Shown here one piece after another: positions 26,903-38,802 of a stretch of 64,000 nucleotides of DNA. Every line of letters starts with the position of its first letter. Position 1 is the first letter of the stretch. Both the position numbers and the translations under genes were made by a program. Under the pieces are notes generated by a model. That model did not search any database. It was given only the letters and a program-made list of their open reading frames with translations, and had not been told where the DNA came from. The DNA comes from Castellaniella denitrificans (GTDB lineage Bacteria > Pseudomonadota > Gammaproteobacteria > Burkholderiales > Burkholderiaceae_B): positions 372,001 through 436,000 of the forward strand of contig NZ_JBHSEZ010000028.1 in the NCBI RefSeq assembly GCF_042653765.1. Direction: 5' to 3'.

Positions 26903-28585
26903 CTAGGGCACGTTCAGGTCGTTGTGCCGGGTTTCCTTCACGAACAGCAGGCCCACGACCAGCGTCATCACGCACACCGCGATCGGATACCACAGGCCGT
27001 CGTACATGTTGCCGGTCGTGGCCACCGTGGCAAAGGCCACCGGGGGCAGGAAGCCGCCGAACCAGCCGTTGCCGATGTGGTAGGGCACGCTCATGGAGGT
27101 GTAGCGGATGCGCGTGGGGAACATCTCCACCAGCATCGCGGCGATCGGCCCGTAGACCATGGTGACCTGCAGCACCAGGAAGAACAGCAGCAGCAGCACC
27201 ATGGTGAAGTTGATCTGGGACGGATCGGCGTAGGCGGGGTAGCCGTGGCTGCGCACCGCCTGGCGCAGTGCTTCCTGCAGCGTCGCGTTGCGGCGGGCGA
27301 ATTCGGCGCGCGGCAGCGACGTGCCGTCGAAGGAATCGATGCGCTGTTCGCCCACCAGGGCGTAGGCCGTGGTGCCCTCGGGGGCGGGCTGGTTGACGTA
27401 ATGGACCGAGTGGCTCGCCATGAAGGCCTTGAGCAGGTCGCAGGCGCTGGTGAAGGACGCGATGCCCACCGGGTTGAACTGCAGCGAACAGTCCTTCGGG
27501 TCGGCCACGACATAGACCGGGGCCTGGTTCTGGGCGCGTTCCAGCGCCGGGTTGGCGTAGTGCGTCAGGCCCTTGAACACGGGAAAGTAGGTCAGGGCGG
27601 CGATCAGGCAGCCCGCCATGATGATGGGTTTGCGGCCGATCCGGTCCGACAGGGCGCCGAACACCAGGAAAAAGGGACAGGCCAGCAGCAGGGCCAGCGC
27701 CACCAGGATGTTGGCGATGTTGGCGTCCACGCCCAGCGTCTCGGTCAGGAAGTACAGGGCGTAGAACTGGCCGGTGTACCAGACCACGGCCTGGCCGGCC
27801 GTCAGGCCGATCAGGGCCAGCAGGATCAGGCGCAGATTGCGCCAGCGCCCGAAGGCTTCCTTGATGGGCGCGCGCGAGACCAGGCCCTCGCTCTTCATGC
27901 GCGTGAAGGCCGGCGATTCGTGCAGGCGCATGCGGATCCAGACCGAGATCACCAGCAGCAGCACGGAGATCAGGAAAGGCACCCGCCAGCCCCAGGCGTC
28001 GAAGGCTTCCTGGCCCAGCGTGGCGCGGGTGCCCAGGACCACGACCAGCGACAGGAACATGCCGGTGGTGGCGGTGGTCTGGATCCAGCTGGTGAAGAAG
28101 CCGCGCCGGCCCGGCGGGGCGTGCTCGGCCACGTAGACGGCCGCGCCGCCGTATTCGCCGCCCAGGGCCAGGCCCTGCAGCAGCCGCAGCACCAGCAGGA
28201 TCATGGGGGCGGCCGTGCCGATCGATGCCGACGAGGGCAGCACGCCCACCAGGAAGGTGGACAGGCCCATGATCAGGATCGAGACCACGAAGGCGTACTT
28301 GCGCCCGACCATGTCGCCCAGCCGGCCGAACACCAGGGCGCCGAAGGGGCGCACGGCGAAGCCGGCCGCGAAGGTCAGCAGGGCGAAGATGAAGCCCGCC
28401 GTGGGATTCAGCCCGGAAAAGAAATGCTGGGCGATGACGGCCGCCAGGGAACCGTAGACGTAGAAGTCATACCATTCGAAGACGGTCCCCATCGAGGACG
28501 CCAGGATGACGCGGCGTTCCTCGTGGGTCATGGGACGGTTGGTTTCGTCCATGGCATCGTGCGGCATGGGGCGGGCTCGGTTCAT
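26903..28585 (-). CDS. MFS transporter, metabolite:H+ symporter (MHS) type
   Basis: A 560-residue inner-membrane carrier with about 12 helices. The N-terminus SSMGTVFEWYDFYVYG and the loop motif GRLGDMVGRKYAF are typical of the MHS group (ProP, KgtP, ShiA). An extra hydrophilic segment of roughly 120 residues between helices 8 and 9 (from about PVFKGL to DPSQINFT) explains its length. Its ATG overlaps the stop of the histidine kinase gene by four bases. It is therefore co-expressed with, and probably the target of, that two-component system. The substrate is not readable; organic acids are a reasonable guess. Confidence 0.9.
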   Translation of the reverse strand: MNRARPMPHDAMDETNRPMTHEERRVILASSMGTVFEWYDFYVYGSLAAVIAQHFFSGLNPTAGFIFALLTFAAGFAVRPFGALVFGRLGDMVGRKYAFVVSILIMGLSTFLVGVLPSSASIGTAAPMILLVLRLLQGLALGGEYGGAAVYVAEHAPPGRRGFFTSWIQTTATTGMFLSLVVVLGTRATLGQEAFDAWGWRVPFLISVLLLVISVWIRMRLHESPAFTRMKSEGLVSRAPIKEAFGRWRNLRLILLALIGLTAGQAVVWYTGQFYALYFLTETLGVDANIANILVALALLLACPFFLVFGALSDRIGRKPIIMAGCLIAALTYFPVFKGLTHYANPALERAQNQAPVYVVADPKDCSLQFNPVGIASFTSACDLLKAFMASHSVHYVNQPAPEGTTAYALVGEQRIDSFDGTSLPRAEFARRNATLQEALRQAVRSHGYPAYADPSQINFTMVLLLLFFLVLQVTMVYGPIAAMLVEMFPTRIRYTSMSVPYHIGNGWFGGFLPPVAFATVATTGNMYDGLWYPIAVCVMTLVVGLLFVKETRHNDLNVP

Positions 28586-30033
28586 GTGCGGGTCCTGGGC
28601 ACGTCGTCGCGGGGGAAGGAAACTCGCAGCCGGGTGCCGGCGCTGACCGGGTCGCGGTGGTTGCCGGGCGGCAGGAAGGCGATGGTGGCATGGTGGTGTT
28701 CGGCGACTTCGCGCACGATCGCCAGGCCCAGGCCGCTGCCTTCGGCTCCATGACCGAGGATCCGGTAGAAGCGGTCGAAGACCCGGGATTGTTCTTCGGG
28801 CGGGATGCCCGGGCCCGAGTCCTGGACTTCGAGGCAGACCCGGTCGCCCTCGGGCAGGGCGCGCACGGTGACCTGGCCGCCCTGGGGCGTGTAGAGCAGG
28901 GCGTTGTCGATCAGGTTGTTCAGCAGCTCGCGGATCATCACCGCGTTGCCGAAGATCGGCAGGGGCTCGCCGGGCGATTCGAAGCCCAGGTCGATGCGGC
29001 GCCGCAGGGCGGTCTCGACCCATTCCAGGGTGCAGGTCTCGGCCAGCGGCAGCAAGTCCAGCAATTCGGTGGTGCGCGGCTGGGTGGGGTCGATGGATTC
29101 CGCCCGCGCCAGCAGCAGCAATTGGTTCACCAGCCGGGTGGCGCGCTGGGATCCAGTGATCAACTGCTGCAGGCTGTCGCGGATGCGCTCGGGTTCCTGC
29201 TCGCGCAAGGCCAGTTCGCATTGGGTGCGGATGCCGGCCAGCGGGGTCTTCAACTGGTGGGCGGCGTTGGCGACGAAGCGCCGCTGGGACTCGATGGAGT
29301 CCGACAGGCGCTGCAGCACGTTGTTCATGGAGGCGATCAGCGGCACGATCTCCGCCGGCGCCAGGTCGTCGCGGATGGGCGACAGGTCGCTGGGCTTGCG
29401 CCGCCGCATGAGTTCCTGGAGCAGGCTGAGGGGCTCCAGGCCCTGGGTCAGGCCCAGCCCGGCCAGCATGGCGGCCAGGGGCAGGATGATCAGCTGGGGC
29501 GTCAGCATGCCGGTCAGGATCTCCTGCTGCAGCGTGGCGCGCGCCTCGGCCGGCTCCGCCACGACCGTCAGGAAGCCGGTGCCGTCCTGGTCGCGTCCGC
29601 CCCAGACGTAGGCCATGCGGATGGACTGGTGGTTCTGGGACGCGTTGCGGAAGCGGATCTGGTCGATGTCGTAGCCCCAGTTTTCCGGGGTGGGAATGCC
29701 GGGGTCGCCCGCCAGCAGGTGGCCGTTGGCGTCCAGGATCTGCCAGCTGGTGGCGGATTCGTCCGCGCTGCCGGCCAGCACCGTGCGGGCCGATTCGGAC
29801 AGCGTCACGCCGCCGGCCAGGCGCTGCTGTTCGACTTCATGGCGCAGCAGGCGCAGGTGGCTCGACAACGTCCGGTCGTAGGGCGAGTTGGCGATGTTCA
29901 GGGAAATGAAGTAGGTGATGACGATGCCGATCGACCACAGGACGAACAGCGGCACGATCATCCACAGCAGGATGCGGCCCAGCAGGGTCGCGTGCCGTCG
30001 GCGGGGCCTGCGCGGTACCGGATCGGCGAACAT
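28582..30033 (-). CDS. Sensor histidine kinase (TctE-like)
   Basis: A 483-residue membrane kinase: TM1 at about 20-45, a periplasmic domain to about 175 (2CSK_N-like, WQILDANGHLLAGD), TM2 at about 180-198 and a short linker. The H-box is FVANAAHQLKTPLAGIR with phospho-acceptor His259; N-box NNLIDNALLYT and G-boxes DSGPGIP and GSGLGLAI follow. Architecture and neighbouring transporter suggest the TctDE group that senses extracellular carboxylates. It sits between its response regulator (15-base gap) and the MFS gene (4-base overlap). Confidence 0.93.
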   Translation of the reverse strand: MFADPVPRRPRRRHATLLGRILLWMIVPLFVLWSIGIVITYFISLNIANSPYDRTLSSHLRLLRHEVEQQRLAGGVTLSESARTVLAGSADESATSWQILDANGHLLAGDPGIPTPENWGYDIDQIRFRNASQNHQSIRMAYVWGGRDQDGTGFLTVVAEPAEARATLQQEILTGMLTPQLIILPLAAMLAGLGLTQGLEPLSLLQELMRRRKPSDLSPIRDDLAPAEIVPLIASMNNVLQRLSDSIESQRRFVANAAHQLKTPLAGIRTQCELALREQEPERIRDSLQQLITGSQRATRLVNQLLLLARAESIDPTQPRTTELLDLLPLAETCTLEWVETALRRRIDLGFESPGEPLPIFGNAVMIRELLNNLIDNALLYTPQGGQVTVRALPEGDRVCLEVQDSGPGIPPEEQSRVFDRFYRILGHGAEGSGLGLAIVREVAEHHHATIAFLPPGNHRDPVSAGTRLRVSFPRDDVPRTRT

Positions 30034-30048
30034 GGCGGGGGCGCGCCG

Positions 30049-30750
30049 TCAGCCGACGGCCGCCGTGTCCGCCGGCACGGCGCGGCTGTCGGGCTCCAGG
30101 CAGTATCCCAGGCCGCGCACGGTCAGGATGTGGACGCCGGCCGGCTCGATCTTCTTGCGCAGCCGGTGGATGTAGACTTCGATGGCGTTGGTGGTGACTT
30201 CCTCGCCCCATTCGCACAGCAGGTCGACCAATTGGTGCTTGCTGATCATGCGGCCGCTGCGCGACAGGAAGATTTCCAGCAGGCTGGTCTCGCGGGCGGA
30301 CAGCTCGACGGCGGCGTCGTCGATGGTGGCCACGCGTCCATTCAGGTCGAAGGCGAGGCGCCCGTGGCGCAGGACGGACGCGCGCGCGCCGCCGTGGCGG
30401 CGGATCAGGGCGCGTACGCGGGCTTCCAGCTCGCTGAGGGCGAAGGGCTTGGACATGTAGTCGTCGGCGCCCAGGTCCAGGCCTTCCACGCGCTGTTCGA
30501 TGGAGTCGGCGGCCGTCAGGATCAGGACCGGCAGGGGGGTGCCGCGCTGGCGCAGCTTGCGCAGCACGGACAGGCCGTCCAGGCGCGGCAGGCCCAGGTC
30601 AAGGATCAGGAGGTCGAAGGCCTGCAGTTGCAGTGCGGAATCGGCGCTGGAGCCGTCGTTGACGACGTCCACGGCATAGCCTTCGTAGCGCAGCGATCGG
30701 GACAGCCCGTCCGCGAGAATGCTGTCGTCCTCGGCAATCAGGATACGCAT
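30049..30750 (-). CDS. OmpR/PhoB-type response regulator (TctD-like)
   Basis: A 233-residue regulator starting MRILIAEDDS; the acidic pocket is in EDD (7-9), the phosphorylation site is Asp51 and Lys is in MSKPF. The C-terminal winged helix (AVELSARETSLLEIFL, HRLRKKIEPAGVHILTVRGLGY) binds DNA. First gene of the regulator-kinase-transporter operon, divergent from recA. The start at 30750 gives the canonical beta-strand at the N-terminus; the longer in-frame version adds unlikely residues. Confidence 0.94.
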   Translation of the reverse strand: MRILIAEDDSILADGLSRSLRYEGYAVDVVNDGSSADSALQLQAFDLLILDLGLPRLDGLSVLRKLRQRGTPLPVLILTAADSIEQRVEGLDLGADDYMSKPFALSELEARVRALIRRHGGARASVLRHGRLAFDLNGRVATIDDAAVELSARETSLLEIFLSRSGRMISKHQLVDLLCEWGEEVTTNAIEVYIHRLRKKIEPAGVHILTVRGLGYCLEPDSRAVPADTAAVG

Positions 30751-30908
30751 GGCGGAAATGACATCCAGGGGGAGGCGGGCGCTGAAACGGCCCATACCAT
30801 GACCATTGTGGCATGCCCGGCCTCGTCAGGTCATCTAGGGTAAACGATGGGCGCGGCGGGGCCGCCTGCGTCCCCGCCGCCCGGTCCCGCCGTTTCTCCG
30901 GGACCGGA

Positions 30909-30939
30909 TTGGCATATCTGTATTTCCATACAGTATAAT
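30909..30939 (+). promoter_or_regulatory. recA promoter with LexA (SOS) box
   Basis: CTGTATTTCCATACAG at 30918-30933 fits CTGT-N8-ACAG, the LexA operator. It is flanked by a TTGGCA -35 (30909-30914) and a perfect TATAAT -10 (30934-30939), spacer 19. LexA bound here would cover the spacer and block recA until DNA damage. Confidence 0.88.
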
Positions 30940-31034
30940 TTAATGCCATAATTTCCCGAACCCCGCCGCAGGCGGACCCGGCCGCCCCGCGGCCACGGTG
31001 CCGGCGGCTTGTCACTCACGATAGGAATTCCCCC

Positions 31035-32076
<1,042 letters not shown>

Positions 32077-32087
<11 letters not shown>

Positions 32088-32616
32088 GTCCGACGGCGGG
32101 TTCAGCACCGTGTCCGGCGGCGATGCCGCATCGCCGGACGGCGATGACCCGTCCCGGCGCGGGTCCGGGGCCAGGCCTGGCTCCGGTTCCGGCCTCAGCC
32201 TGAAGGCGCGGGCCGTGGCCTATCTGTCCCGGCGGGAGCATTCCCGCCAGGAATTGCGCCGCAAGCTGTCCGCCTGGTGCGACGATCCCGCCGCCGTCGA
32301 AGCGGTGCTCGACGACCTGGCGCGCGAACACTGGCAGTCCGACCAGCGCTACGCCCAGGCCTATGCCCACCGCGCCGCCGCCCGCCAGGGTGCGCAACGC
32401 ATCCTGGGCGCCTTGCGCCAACAGGGGCTGGCCGACGATCAGCTCGCCGACTTGCGGGACACCCTGCGCGCCACCGAAGCCGAACGCGCGCGCGCCGTCT
32501 GGGCGCGCAAGTTCGGCCAGCCGCCCGCCGACCCCCGCGAATATGCGCGGCAGTACCGCTTCATGGCGGGGCGGGGCTTTTCCGCCGATTGCATCCGGCG
32601 CCTGCTGGGCCGTTGA
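32077..32616 (+). CDS. recX: Regulatory protein RecX
   Basis: A 179-residue helical protein that binds the RecA filament groove and limits its activity. The three-helix repeats are visible (ARAVAYLSRREHSRQELRRKL, DDLAREHWQSDQRYAQAYAHR). It overlaps the end of recA by 11 bases, which fits low, coupled translation. The N-terminal 40 residues are Gly/Ser/Pro-rich and atypical; a start further in cannot be excluded. Confidence 0.93.
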
Positions 32617-33531
32617 TCAGCCCGGCGCCCGGATGCCCGGCAGGGTCTCGAAACACGTGCGCCGCGCCTGTTCCAGGAAAGCCTGGACATAGGCGGTTTC
32701 AGCGTCTTCGGCGCGGATGCCGGCCTGCAGCGTGCGCCAGATCCCCGACCCCAGCCGGCAGATTTTCAGTCCCGGCAGGTTCCTGTATTCGTCCAGCGCC
32801 CAACTGGGCAGCGCCGCCACGCCCCGGCCGCTGGCGACGAGCTGCACGATCATGGGGGTCAGTTCCGCCGTGCGCACGGCGGCCGGCTCGATGCCGGCCG
32901 GATCCAGGAAGGCCGTATAGACGTCCAGCCGGGTCCGGTCGACCGGGTAGGTGATCAGGACCTGGCCGGCGAGATTCTCGGGCCGGATCCGGTCGGCCGC
33001 GCCCAGCGGTCCCCGGCTGGAAACCGCCAGCACTAGTTCGTAGGCGAACAGCGGCGCATAGTCCACCGATTCCAGCGGTTCGGGGTCGGAGGTGATCACC
33101 ACGTCCAGGTCGCCGCGCGCCAGGGCGGGCAGGGGGGCGAAGGAAAACGCCGCCGTCAGGTCCAGCGAGACTTCCGGCCAGTCCTTGCGGAACGCGTCCA
33201 GCGTGGGCATCAGCCACTGGAAGCAGGAATGGCAGTCGATGGCGACGTGCAGGCGGCCGGCGCGGCCGGCGGCCAGGCGGCGCAGTTCCTGTTCCGCCGC
33301 GCGCACGCGCGGCAGCACGTCCTCGGCCAGCGCCACCAGCCGCAGGCCCGCCGTCGTCAGGCGGGCGGGGCGGGTGCGCCGGTTCAGCAGCGGCGTCTTC
33401 AGCCGCACTTCCAGGTCGCGCAGCTGATGCGACAGGGCCGACTGGGTCAGGTGCAGGCGCTCGGCGGCTTCCTGCAGACTGCCGCCGTTGCGGATGGCCA
33501 GGAGGGTTTCCAGATGACGAAGCTCAATCAT
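32617..33531 (-). CDS. metR: LysR family regulator MetR
   Basis: A 304-residue LTTR starting MIELRHLETLLAIRNGGSL with an HTH typical of MetR (RLHLTQSALSHQLRDLE). It is divergent from metE, the standard arrangement in which MetR with homocysteine activates metE. The effector domain has the MetR-like segment DCHSCFQWLMPTLDAFR. Confidence 0.94.
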   Translation of the reverse strand: MIELRHLETLLAIRNGGSLQEAAERLHLTQSALSHQLRDLEVRLKTPLLNRRTRPARLTTAGLRLVALAEDVLPRVRAAEQELRRLAAGRAGRLHVAIDCHSCFQWLMPTLDAFRKDWPEVSLDLTAAFSFAPLPALARGDLDVVITSDPEPLESVDYAPLFAYELVLAVSSRGPLGAADRIRPENLAGQVLITYPVDRTRLDVYTAFLDPAGIEPAAVRTAELTPMIVQLVASGRGVAALPSWALDEYRNLPGLKICRLGSGIWRTLQAGIRAEDAETAYVQAFLEQARRTCFETLPGIRAPG

Positions 33532-33633
33532 GAATTTCTCTCATGTTATCCGTGCAGGATTTGATTTTTTATTTTTTATTTGCCCAGGCAGAATGTCATT
33601 CATTGAATAATTTTAATGTTATCAGGATTAATC
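33531..33633. promoter_or_regulatory. metR-metE intergenic region with candidate MetR sites
   Basis: TGAATTTCTCTCA at 33531-33543 differs by one base from TGAA-N5-TTCA, the MetR consensus, and overlaps the metR start codon. ATTCATTGAAT at about 33598-33608 is a second short palindrome nearer metE. The gap is strikingly AT-rich with runs of T. No cobalamin riboswitch is apparent. Confidence 0.5.
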
Positions 33634-35931
33634 ATGACGATCATTCATAATCTGGGTTTTCCCCGAATCGGCGCCGCGCGGGAACTGAAGCGCGCCCAGG
33701 AAGCCTATTGGGCCGGCAAGGCCGATCTGGACAGCCTGCTGGCCACGGGCCGCGAACTGCGCGCCCGCCACTGGGCGATCCAGGCCGAAGCCGGCGCGCA
33801 ATGGGTGCCGGTCGGCGATTTCGCCTGGTACGACCACATCCTGGAATGGACCACGCTGCTGGGCGCCGTGCCGGCGCGTTTCGGCCAGGCGGACGGCGCC
33901 CCGGTCGACCTGGACACCCTGTTCCGCATGGCGCGCGGCCGCGCCCCGTCGGGCACCCCCGCGGCGGCCTGCGAAATGACCAAGTGGTTCGACACCAACT
34001 ATCACTACATTGTGCCGGAGCTTCATCCCGGCCAGACCTACCGCATCGCGCGCGAATCGCTGTTCGAGCAGGTGGCCGAGGCCCAGGCGCTGGGTCATCG
34101 CGCCCGTCCGGTGATCCCGGGTCCCCTGACCTGGCTGTGGCTGGGCAAGGGGGACGCCTACACGGGCGGTGCCGCCGACGCCGCCAAGCTGGACCTGCTG
34201 CCCGGCCTGCTGGCCGTCTACGAGCAGGTGCTGCGGCGGCTGGCCGCCCAGGGCGTGGAGTGGGTGCAGATCGACGAGCCCATCCTGGTGCTGGACCTGC
34301 CGCCGGCCTGGCGCGAGGCGCTGGCCGGCGTCTGCGCCCGCCTGGCGGCGCAGGGGCCGAAGGTGCTGCTGGCGACGTATTTCGGCGGCATCGAACACAA
34401 CCTGGACGTGATCAAGTCCCTGCCGGTGCACGGCCTGCACGTGGACCTGGTGCGGGCGCCGGACCAGCGAGCAGCCGTGCTGGCCGCGCTGCGTGACGAA
34501 CAGGTCCTGTCCCTGGGGGTGATCGACGGGCGCAACGTCTGGCGCGCCGACCTGGACCGCATCCATGAACAGGTCCGCGCGGCGGCCGACCGCCTGGGCG
34601 ATCGCCTGTGGCTGGCGCCCTCGTGCTCGCTGCTGCACAGCCCCATCGACCTGGGCCTGGAGACCGCCCTGGACAACGAACTGCGCGGCTGGCTGTCCTT
34701 CGCCGTGCAGAAGCTCGACGAACTGCGCCTGTTGCGGACCCTGGTGGATGGCGACGCCGACGCCAACGACCGGCAGGCATTGGCGGCCGCCCGCCAGGCC
34801 GTGCGCGACCGCGCCGTGTCCAGCCGCATCCATCGCCGGGACGTGGCCGAGCGGCTCGCGGCCTCGGATTCGATCCGCCGCGACCGCGCGCCGTTCGCCC
34901 GGCGCATCGCCGCCCAGCAGGCGCGCCTGGGCCTGCCGCGCTATCCCACGACCACCATCGGTTCCTTCCCGCAGACGCCGGAAATCCGCGCGCTGCGCCG
35001 CGACTGGCGCGCCGGGGCGCTGGGGGACGCCGCCTACGAAAAGGCGATCCGCGAGGAAATCGAGCGCGTGGTGCGCTTCCAGGAGGAAATCGGGCTGGAC
35101 GTGCTGGTGCACGGCGAGCCCGAGCGCAACGACATGGTGGAATACTTCGGCGAACTGCTGGCCGGCTTCGCCTTCACCGCCTACGGCTGGGTGCAGAGCT
35201 ACGGCTCGCGCTGCGTCAAGCCGCCCCTGATCTACGGCGACGTGGCCCGCCTGGCGCCCATGACCGTGGCCTGGTCGGCCTACGCGCAGTCCCTGACGGA
35301 CAAGCCGGTCAAGGGCATGCTGACCGGCCCGGTGACGATCCTGCAGTGGTCCTTCGTGCGCGACGACCAGCCGCGCGAACAGACCTGCCGCCAGATCGCC
35401 CTGGCCCTGCGCGACGAGGTCCAGGACCTGGAGCAGGCCGGCGTGACCGTGATCCAGATCGACGAGCCGGCCTTCCGCGAAGGCCTGCCGCTGCGGCGCG
35501 GCGACTGGGCCGCCTACCTGGACTGGGCGGTGGACTGCTTCCGCCTGTCCACCAGCGGGGTGCGCGACGACACGCAGATCCACACGCACATGTGCTATTC
35601 GGAGTTCAACGACATCATCGAATCGATCGCGGCGATGGACGCCGACGTCATCACCATCGAGACCTCACGCTCGAACATGGAGCTGCTGGGGGCGTTCGAG
35701 GCGTTCGCCTACCCGAACGACATCGGACCGGGGGTCTACGACATCCATTCGCCCAACGTTCCGCGCGAGGACTGGATGGTGGACCTGGTGCGGCGCGCCG
35801 CCCGCCGCCTGCCCGCCGAGCGGCTCTGGGTGAATCCGGACTGCGGCCTGAAGACGCGCGGCTGGCCGGAGACCCGCGCGGCGCTGCAGGCGATGGTGCA
35901 GGCGGCCCGGACGCTGCGCGAAGCGGCCTGA
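33634..35931 (+). CDS. metE: Cobalamin-independent methionine synthase
   Basis: A 765-residue enzyme transferring a methyl group from 5-methyltetrahydropteroyltriglutamate to homocysteine. Both halves are present: the N-terminal domain (LGFPRIGAARELKRA) and the catalytic C-terminal barrel, with YPTTTIGSFPQT, the zinc-site HMCYSEF and NPDCGLKTR. AGGA six bases before the ATG supports the start. Divergent from metR, its likely activator. Confidence 0.98.
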   Translation: MTIIHNLGFPRIGAARELKRAQEAYWAGKADLDSLLATGRELRARHWAIQAEAGAQWVPVGDFAWYDHILEWTTLLGAVPARFGQADGAPVDLDTLFRMARGRAPSGTPAAACEMTKWFDTNYHYIVPELHPGQTYRIARESLFEQVAEAQALGHRARPVIPGPLTWLWLGKGDAYTGGAADAAKLDLLPGLLAVYEQVLRRLAAQGVEWVQIDEPILVLDLPPAWREALAGVCARLAAQGPKVLLATYFGGIEHNLDVIKSLPVHGLHVDLVRAPDQRAAVLAALRDEQVLSLGVIDGRNVWRADLDRIHEQVRAAADRLGDRLWLAPSCSLLHSPIDLGLETALDNELRGWLSFAVQKLDELRLLRTLVDGDADANDRQALAAARQAVRDRAVSSRIHRRDVAERLAASDSIRRDRAPFARRIAAQQARLGLPRYPTTTIGSFPQTPEIRALRRDWRAGALGDAAYEKAIREEIERVVRFQEEIGLDVLVHGEPERNDMVEYFGELLAGFAFTAYGWVQSYGSRCVKPPLIYGDVARLAPMTVAWSAYAQSLTDKPVKGMLTGPVTILQWSFVRDDQPREQTCRQIALALRDEVQDLEQAGVTVIQIDEPAFREGLPLRRGDWAAYLDWAVDCFRLSTSGVRDDTQIHTHMCYSEFNDIIESIAAMDADVITIETSRSNMELLGAFEAFAYPNDIGPGVYDIHSPNVPREDWMVDLVRRAARRLPAERLWVNPDCGLKTRGWPETRAALQAMVQAARTLREAA

Positions 35932-35943
35932 CCGGACGCGCGG

Positions 35944-36017
35944 GCGCCGGCCCCCGAGGGGCCGGCGCGTCCCGCCCGGGGCGGGGCGGCGCATGGGCCC
36001 CCGACATAATCGGGGGC
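35944..36017 (+). terminator. Two strong hairpins after metE
   Basis: GCGCCGGCCCC, loop CGA, GGGGCCGGCGC (35944-35968) is a perfect 11-bp stem. GCCCCCGA, loop CATAA, TCGGGGGC (35997-36017) is a second, perfect 8-bp stem followed by TTAT. Neither has a long T-tract, so they are weak or Rho-assisted terminators. TATAAT at 36030-36035 may be the -10 of the next gene. Confidence 0.55.
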
Positions 36018-36071
36018 TTATACACGGTATATAATTGAAAGGTTTTACGAATCCCGGCCCTTTCGTCCCCC

Positions 36072-36635
36072 ATGCCTTTGTCCGATCCGGCGTGTCCGCG
36101 CCGTCCCGTCCACACGCGCTCCATCCGCGTCGAATCCTATGCCCGGGATGATGGGCTGTGGGACCTGGAAGCCGAACTCGTCGACACCAAGGCCTACGAT
36201 TTCCCGATCCGCGGCGGCGGCGTCCATCCCGCGGGCGCACCGGTGCACCACATGCGCCTGCGCATCACCATCGACGACCGCTTCACCATCACGGCGGCCG
36301 AGGCCGCCTACGAAGCCGCGCCCTACGGCGAATTCTGCGGCGCCATCGCGCCGGAATACCGCCGCCTGGTCGGCCTGAACCTGCTCAACCAGTTCCGCAA
36401 GCACGTGCGCGAGCGCTTCGGCCGCACGGCCGGCTGCACCCACGTCACGGAACTGACCGACGTGCTGCCCACCGTGGCCATCCAGACCATGGCCGGCCGC
36501 CAGCGGCAATCCGATACCGGCGAGCGGCCGTTCCAGCTGGACGGCTGCCACGCCCTGCGGGTGGACGGGCCCGTGGTGCGCGCACATTATTCCCCCTGGT
36601 ATGTTCCCGCCGAGGCGCATTCCGATGAACGCTAG
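36072..36635 (+). CDS. DUF2889 family protein
   Basis: A 187-residue soluble protein matching DUF2889: HTRSIRVESYARDDGLWDLEAELVDTK at the start, then IRGGGVHPAGAPVHHM and LVGLNLLNQFRKHVRERFG. The family is common in proteobacteria and has no assigned function. It has no clear ribosome-binding site and ends 60 bases before sucC. Confidence 0.88.
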   Translation: MPLSDPACPRRPVHTRSIRVESYARDDGLWDLEAELVDTKAYDFPIRGGGVHPAGAPVHHMRLRITIDDRFTITAAEAAYEAAPYGEFCGAIAPEYRRLVGLNLLNQFRKHVRERFGRTAGCTHVTELTDVLPTVAIQTMAGRQRQSDTGERPFQLDGCHALRVDGPVVRAHYSPWYVPAEAHSDER

Positions 36636-36694
36636 CTCTGAACGTCGAAGCGGCGGGCCGGCGGCTTTCTTTTTTCTCCACTGACAGGTAACTC

Positions 36695-37855
<1,161 letters not shown>

Positions 37856-37874
37856 GCACCACAGGGAATAGAAC

Positions 37875-38756
37875 ATGTCGATTCTGATCAACAAGGACAC
37901 CAAGGTCATCACCCAGGGGATCACCGGCAAGACCGGCCAGTTCCACACCCGCATGTGCCGCGACTACGCCAACGGCCGCGCCGCCTTCGTGGCCGGCGTG
38001 CATCCGAAGAAGGCCGGCGAGGACTTCGAGGGCATCCCCATCTACGCCTCCGTGAAGGACGCCAAGCAGGCCACCGGCGCGACCGTGTCGGTCATCTACG
38101 TGCCGCCCGCGGGCGCCGCCGCCGCCATCTGGGAAGCGGTCGAGGCCGACCTGGACCTGGCCATCTGCATCACCGAAGGCATCCCCGTGCGCGACATGCT
38201 CGAAGTCCGCAACCGCATGCGCGCCGAGAATCGCAAGACCCTGCTGCTGGGCCCCAACTGCCCGGGCCTGATCACGCCCGACGAAATCAAGATCGGCATC
38301 ATGCCGGGCCACATCCACCGCAAGGGCCGCATCGGCGTCGTCAGCCGTTCCGGCACCCTGACCTACGAAGCCGTGGCGCAGGTCACGGAACTGGGCCTGG
38401 GCCAGTCGAGCGCGGTCGGCATCGGCGGCGACCCGATCAACGGCCTGAAGCACATCGACGTGCTGAAGCTGTTCAATGACGATCCGGACACGGACGCCGT
38501 CATCATGATCGGCGAGATCGGCGGTCCCGACGAGGTCAACGCCGCGCAGTGGGCCAAGGACAACATGAAGAAGCCCGTGGTCGGCTTCATCGCCGGCGTC
38601 ACCGCCCCGGCGGGCAAGCGCATGGGCCATGCGGGCGCCCTGATCTCGGGCGGCGCCGACACCGCCGACGCCAAGCTCGAAATCATGGAAGCCTGCGGGA
38701 TCCGCACCACGCGCAACCCCTCGGAAATGGGCAAGCTGCTCAAAACCGTGCTGTAA
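37875..38756 (+). CDS. sucD: Succinyl-CoA synthetase alpha subunit
   Basis: A 293-residue subunit that carries the phosphohistidine intermediate. CoA-binding Rossmann fold at the start (VITQGITGKTGQFHT); the active-site His lies in GHAGALISGG. AGGGAA precedes the ATG. Followed by a strong intrinsic terminator. Confidence 0.99.
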   Translation: MSILINKDTKVITQGITGKTGQFHTRMCRDYANGRAAFVAGVHPKKAGEDFEGIPIYASVKDAKQATGATVSVIYVPPAGAAAAIWEAVEADLDLAICITEGIPVRDMLEVRNRMRAENRKTLLLGPNCPGLITPDEIKIGIMPGHIHRKGRIGVVSRSGTLTYEAVAQVTELGLGQSSAVGIGGDPINGLKHIDVLKLFNDDPDTDAVIMIGEIGGPDEVNAAQWAKDNMKKPVVGFIAGVTAPAGKRMGHAGALISGGADTADAKLEIMEACGIRTTRNPSEMGKLLKTVL

Positions 38757-38802
38757 TGAAAGACCGGCGCGGAGCGGCCGACGCTCTCGCGCCGATCATC
38801 CG

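Noticed and set aside
30599..31015. Minus-strand frame across the recA promoter region
   Set aside because: It overlaps the response-regulator start, recA's SOS box and promoter, and has no recognisable domain.
33532..33633. Cobalamin riboswitch upstream of metE
   Set aside because: The region is too short (about 100 bases) and lacks a B12-box; MetR-type control explains it better.
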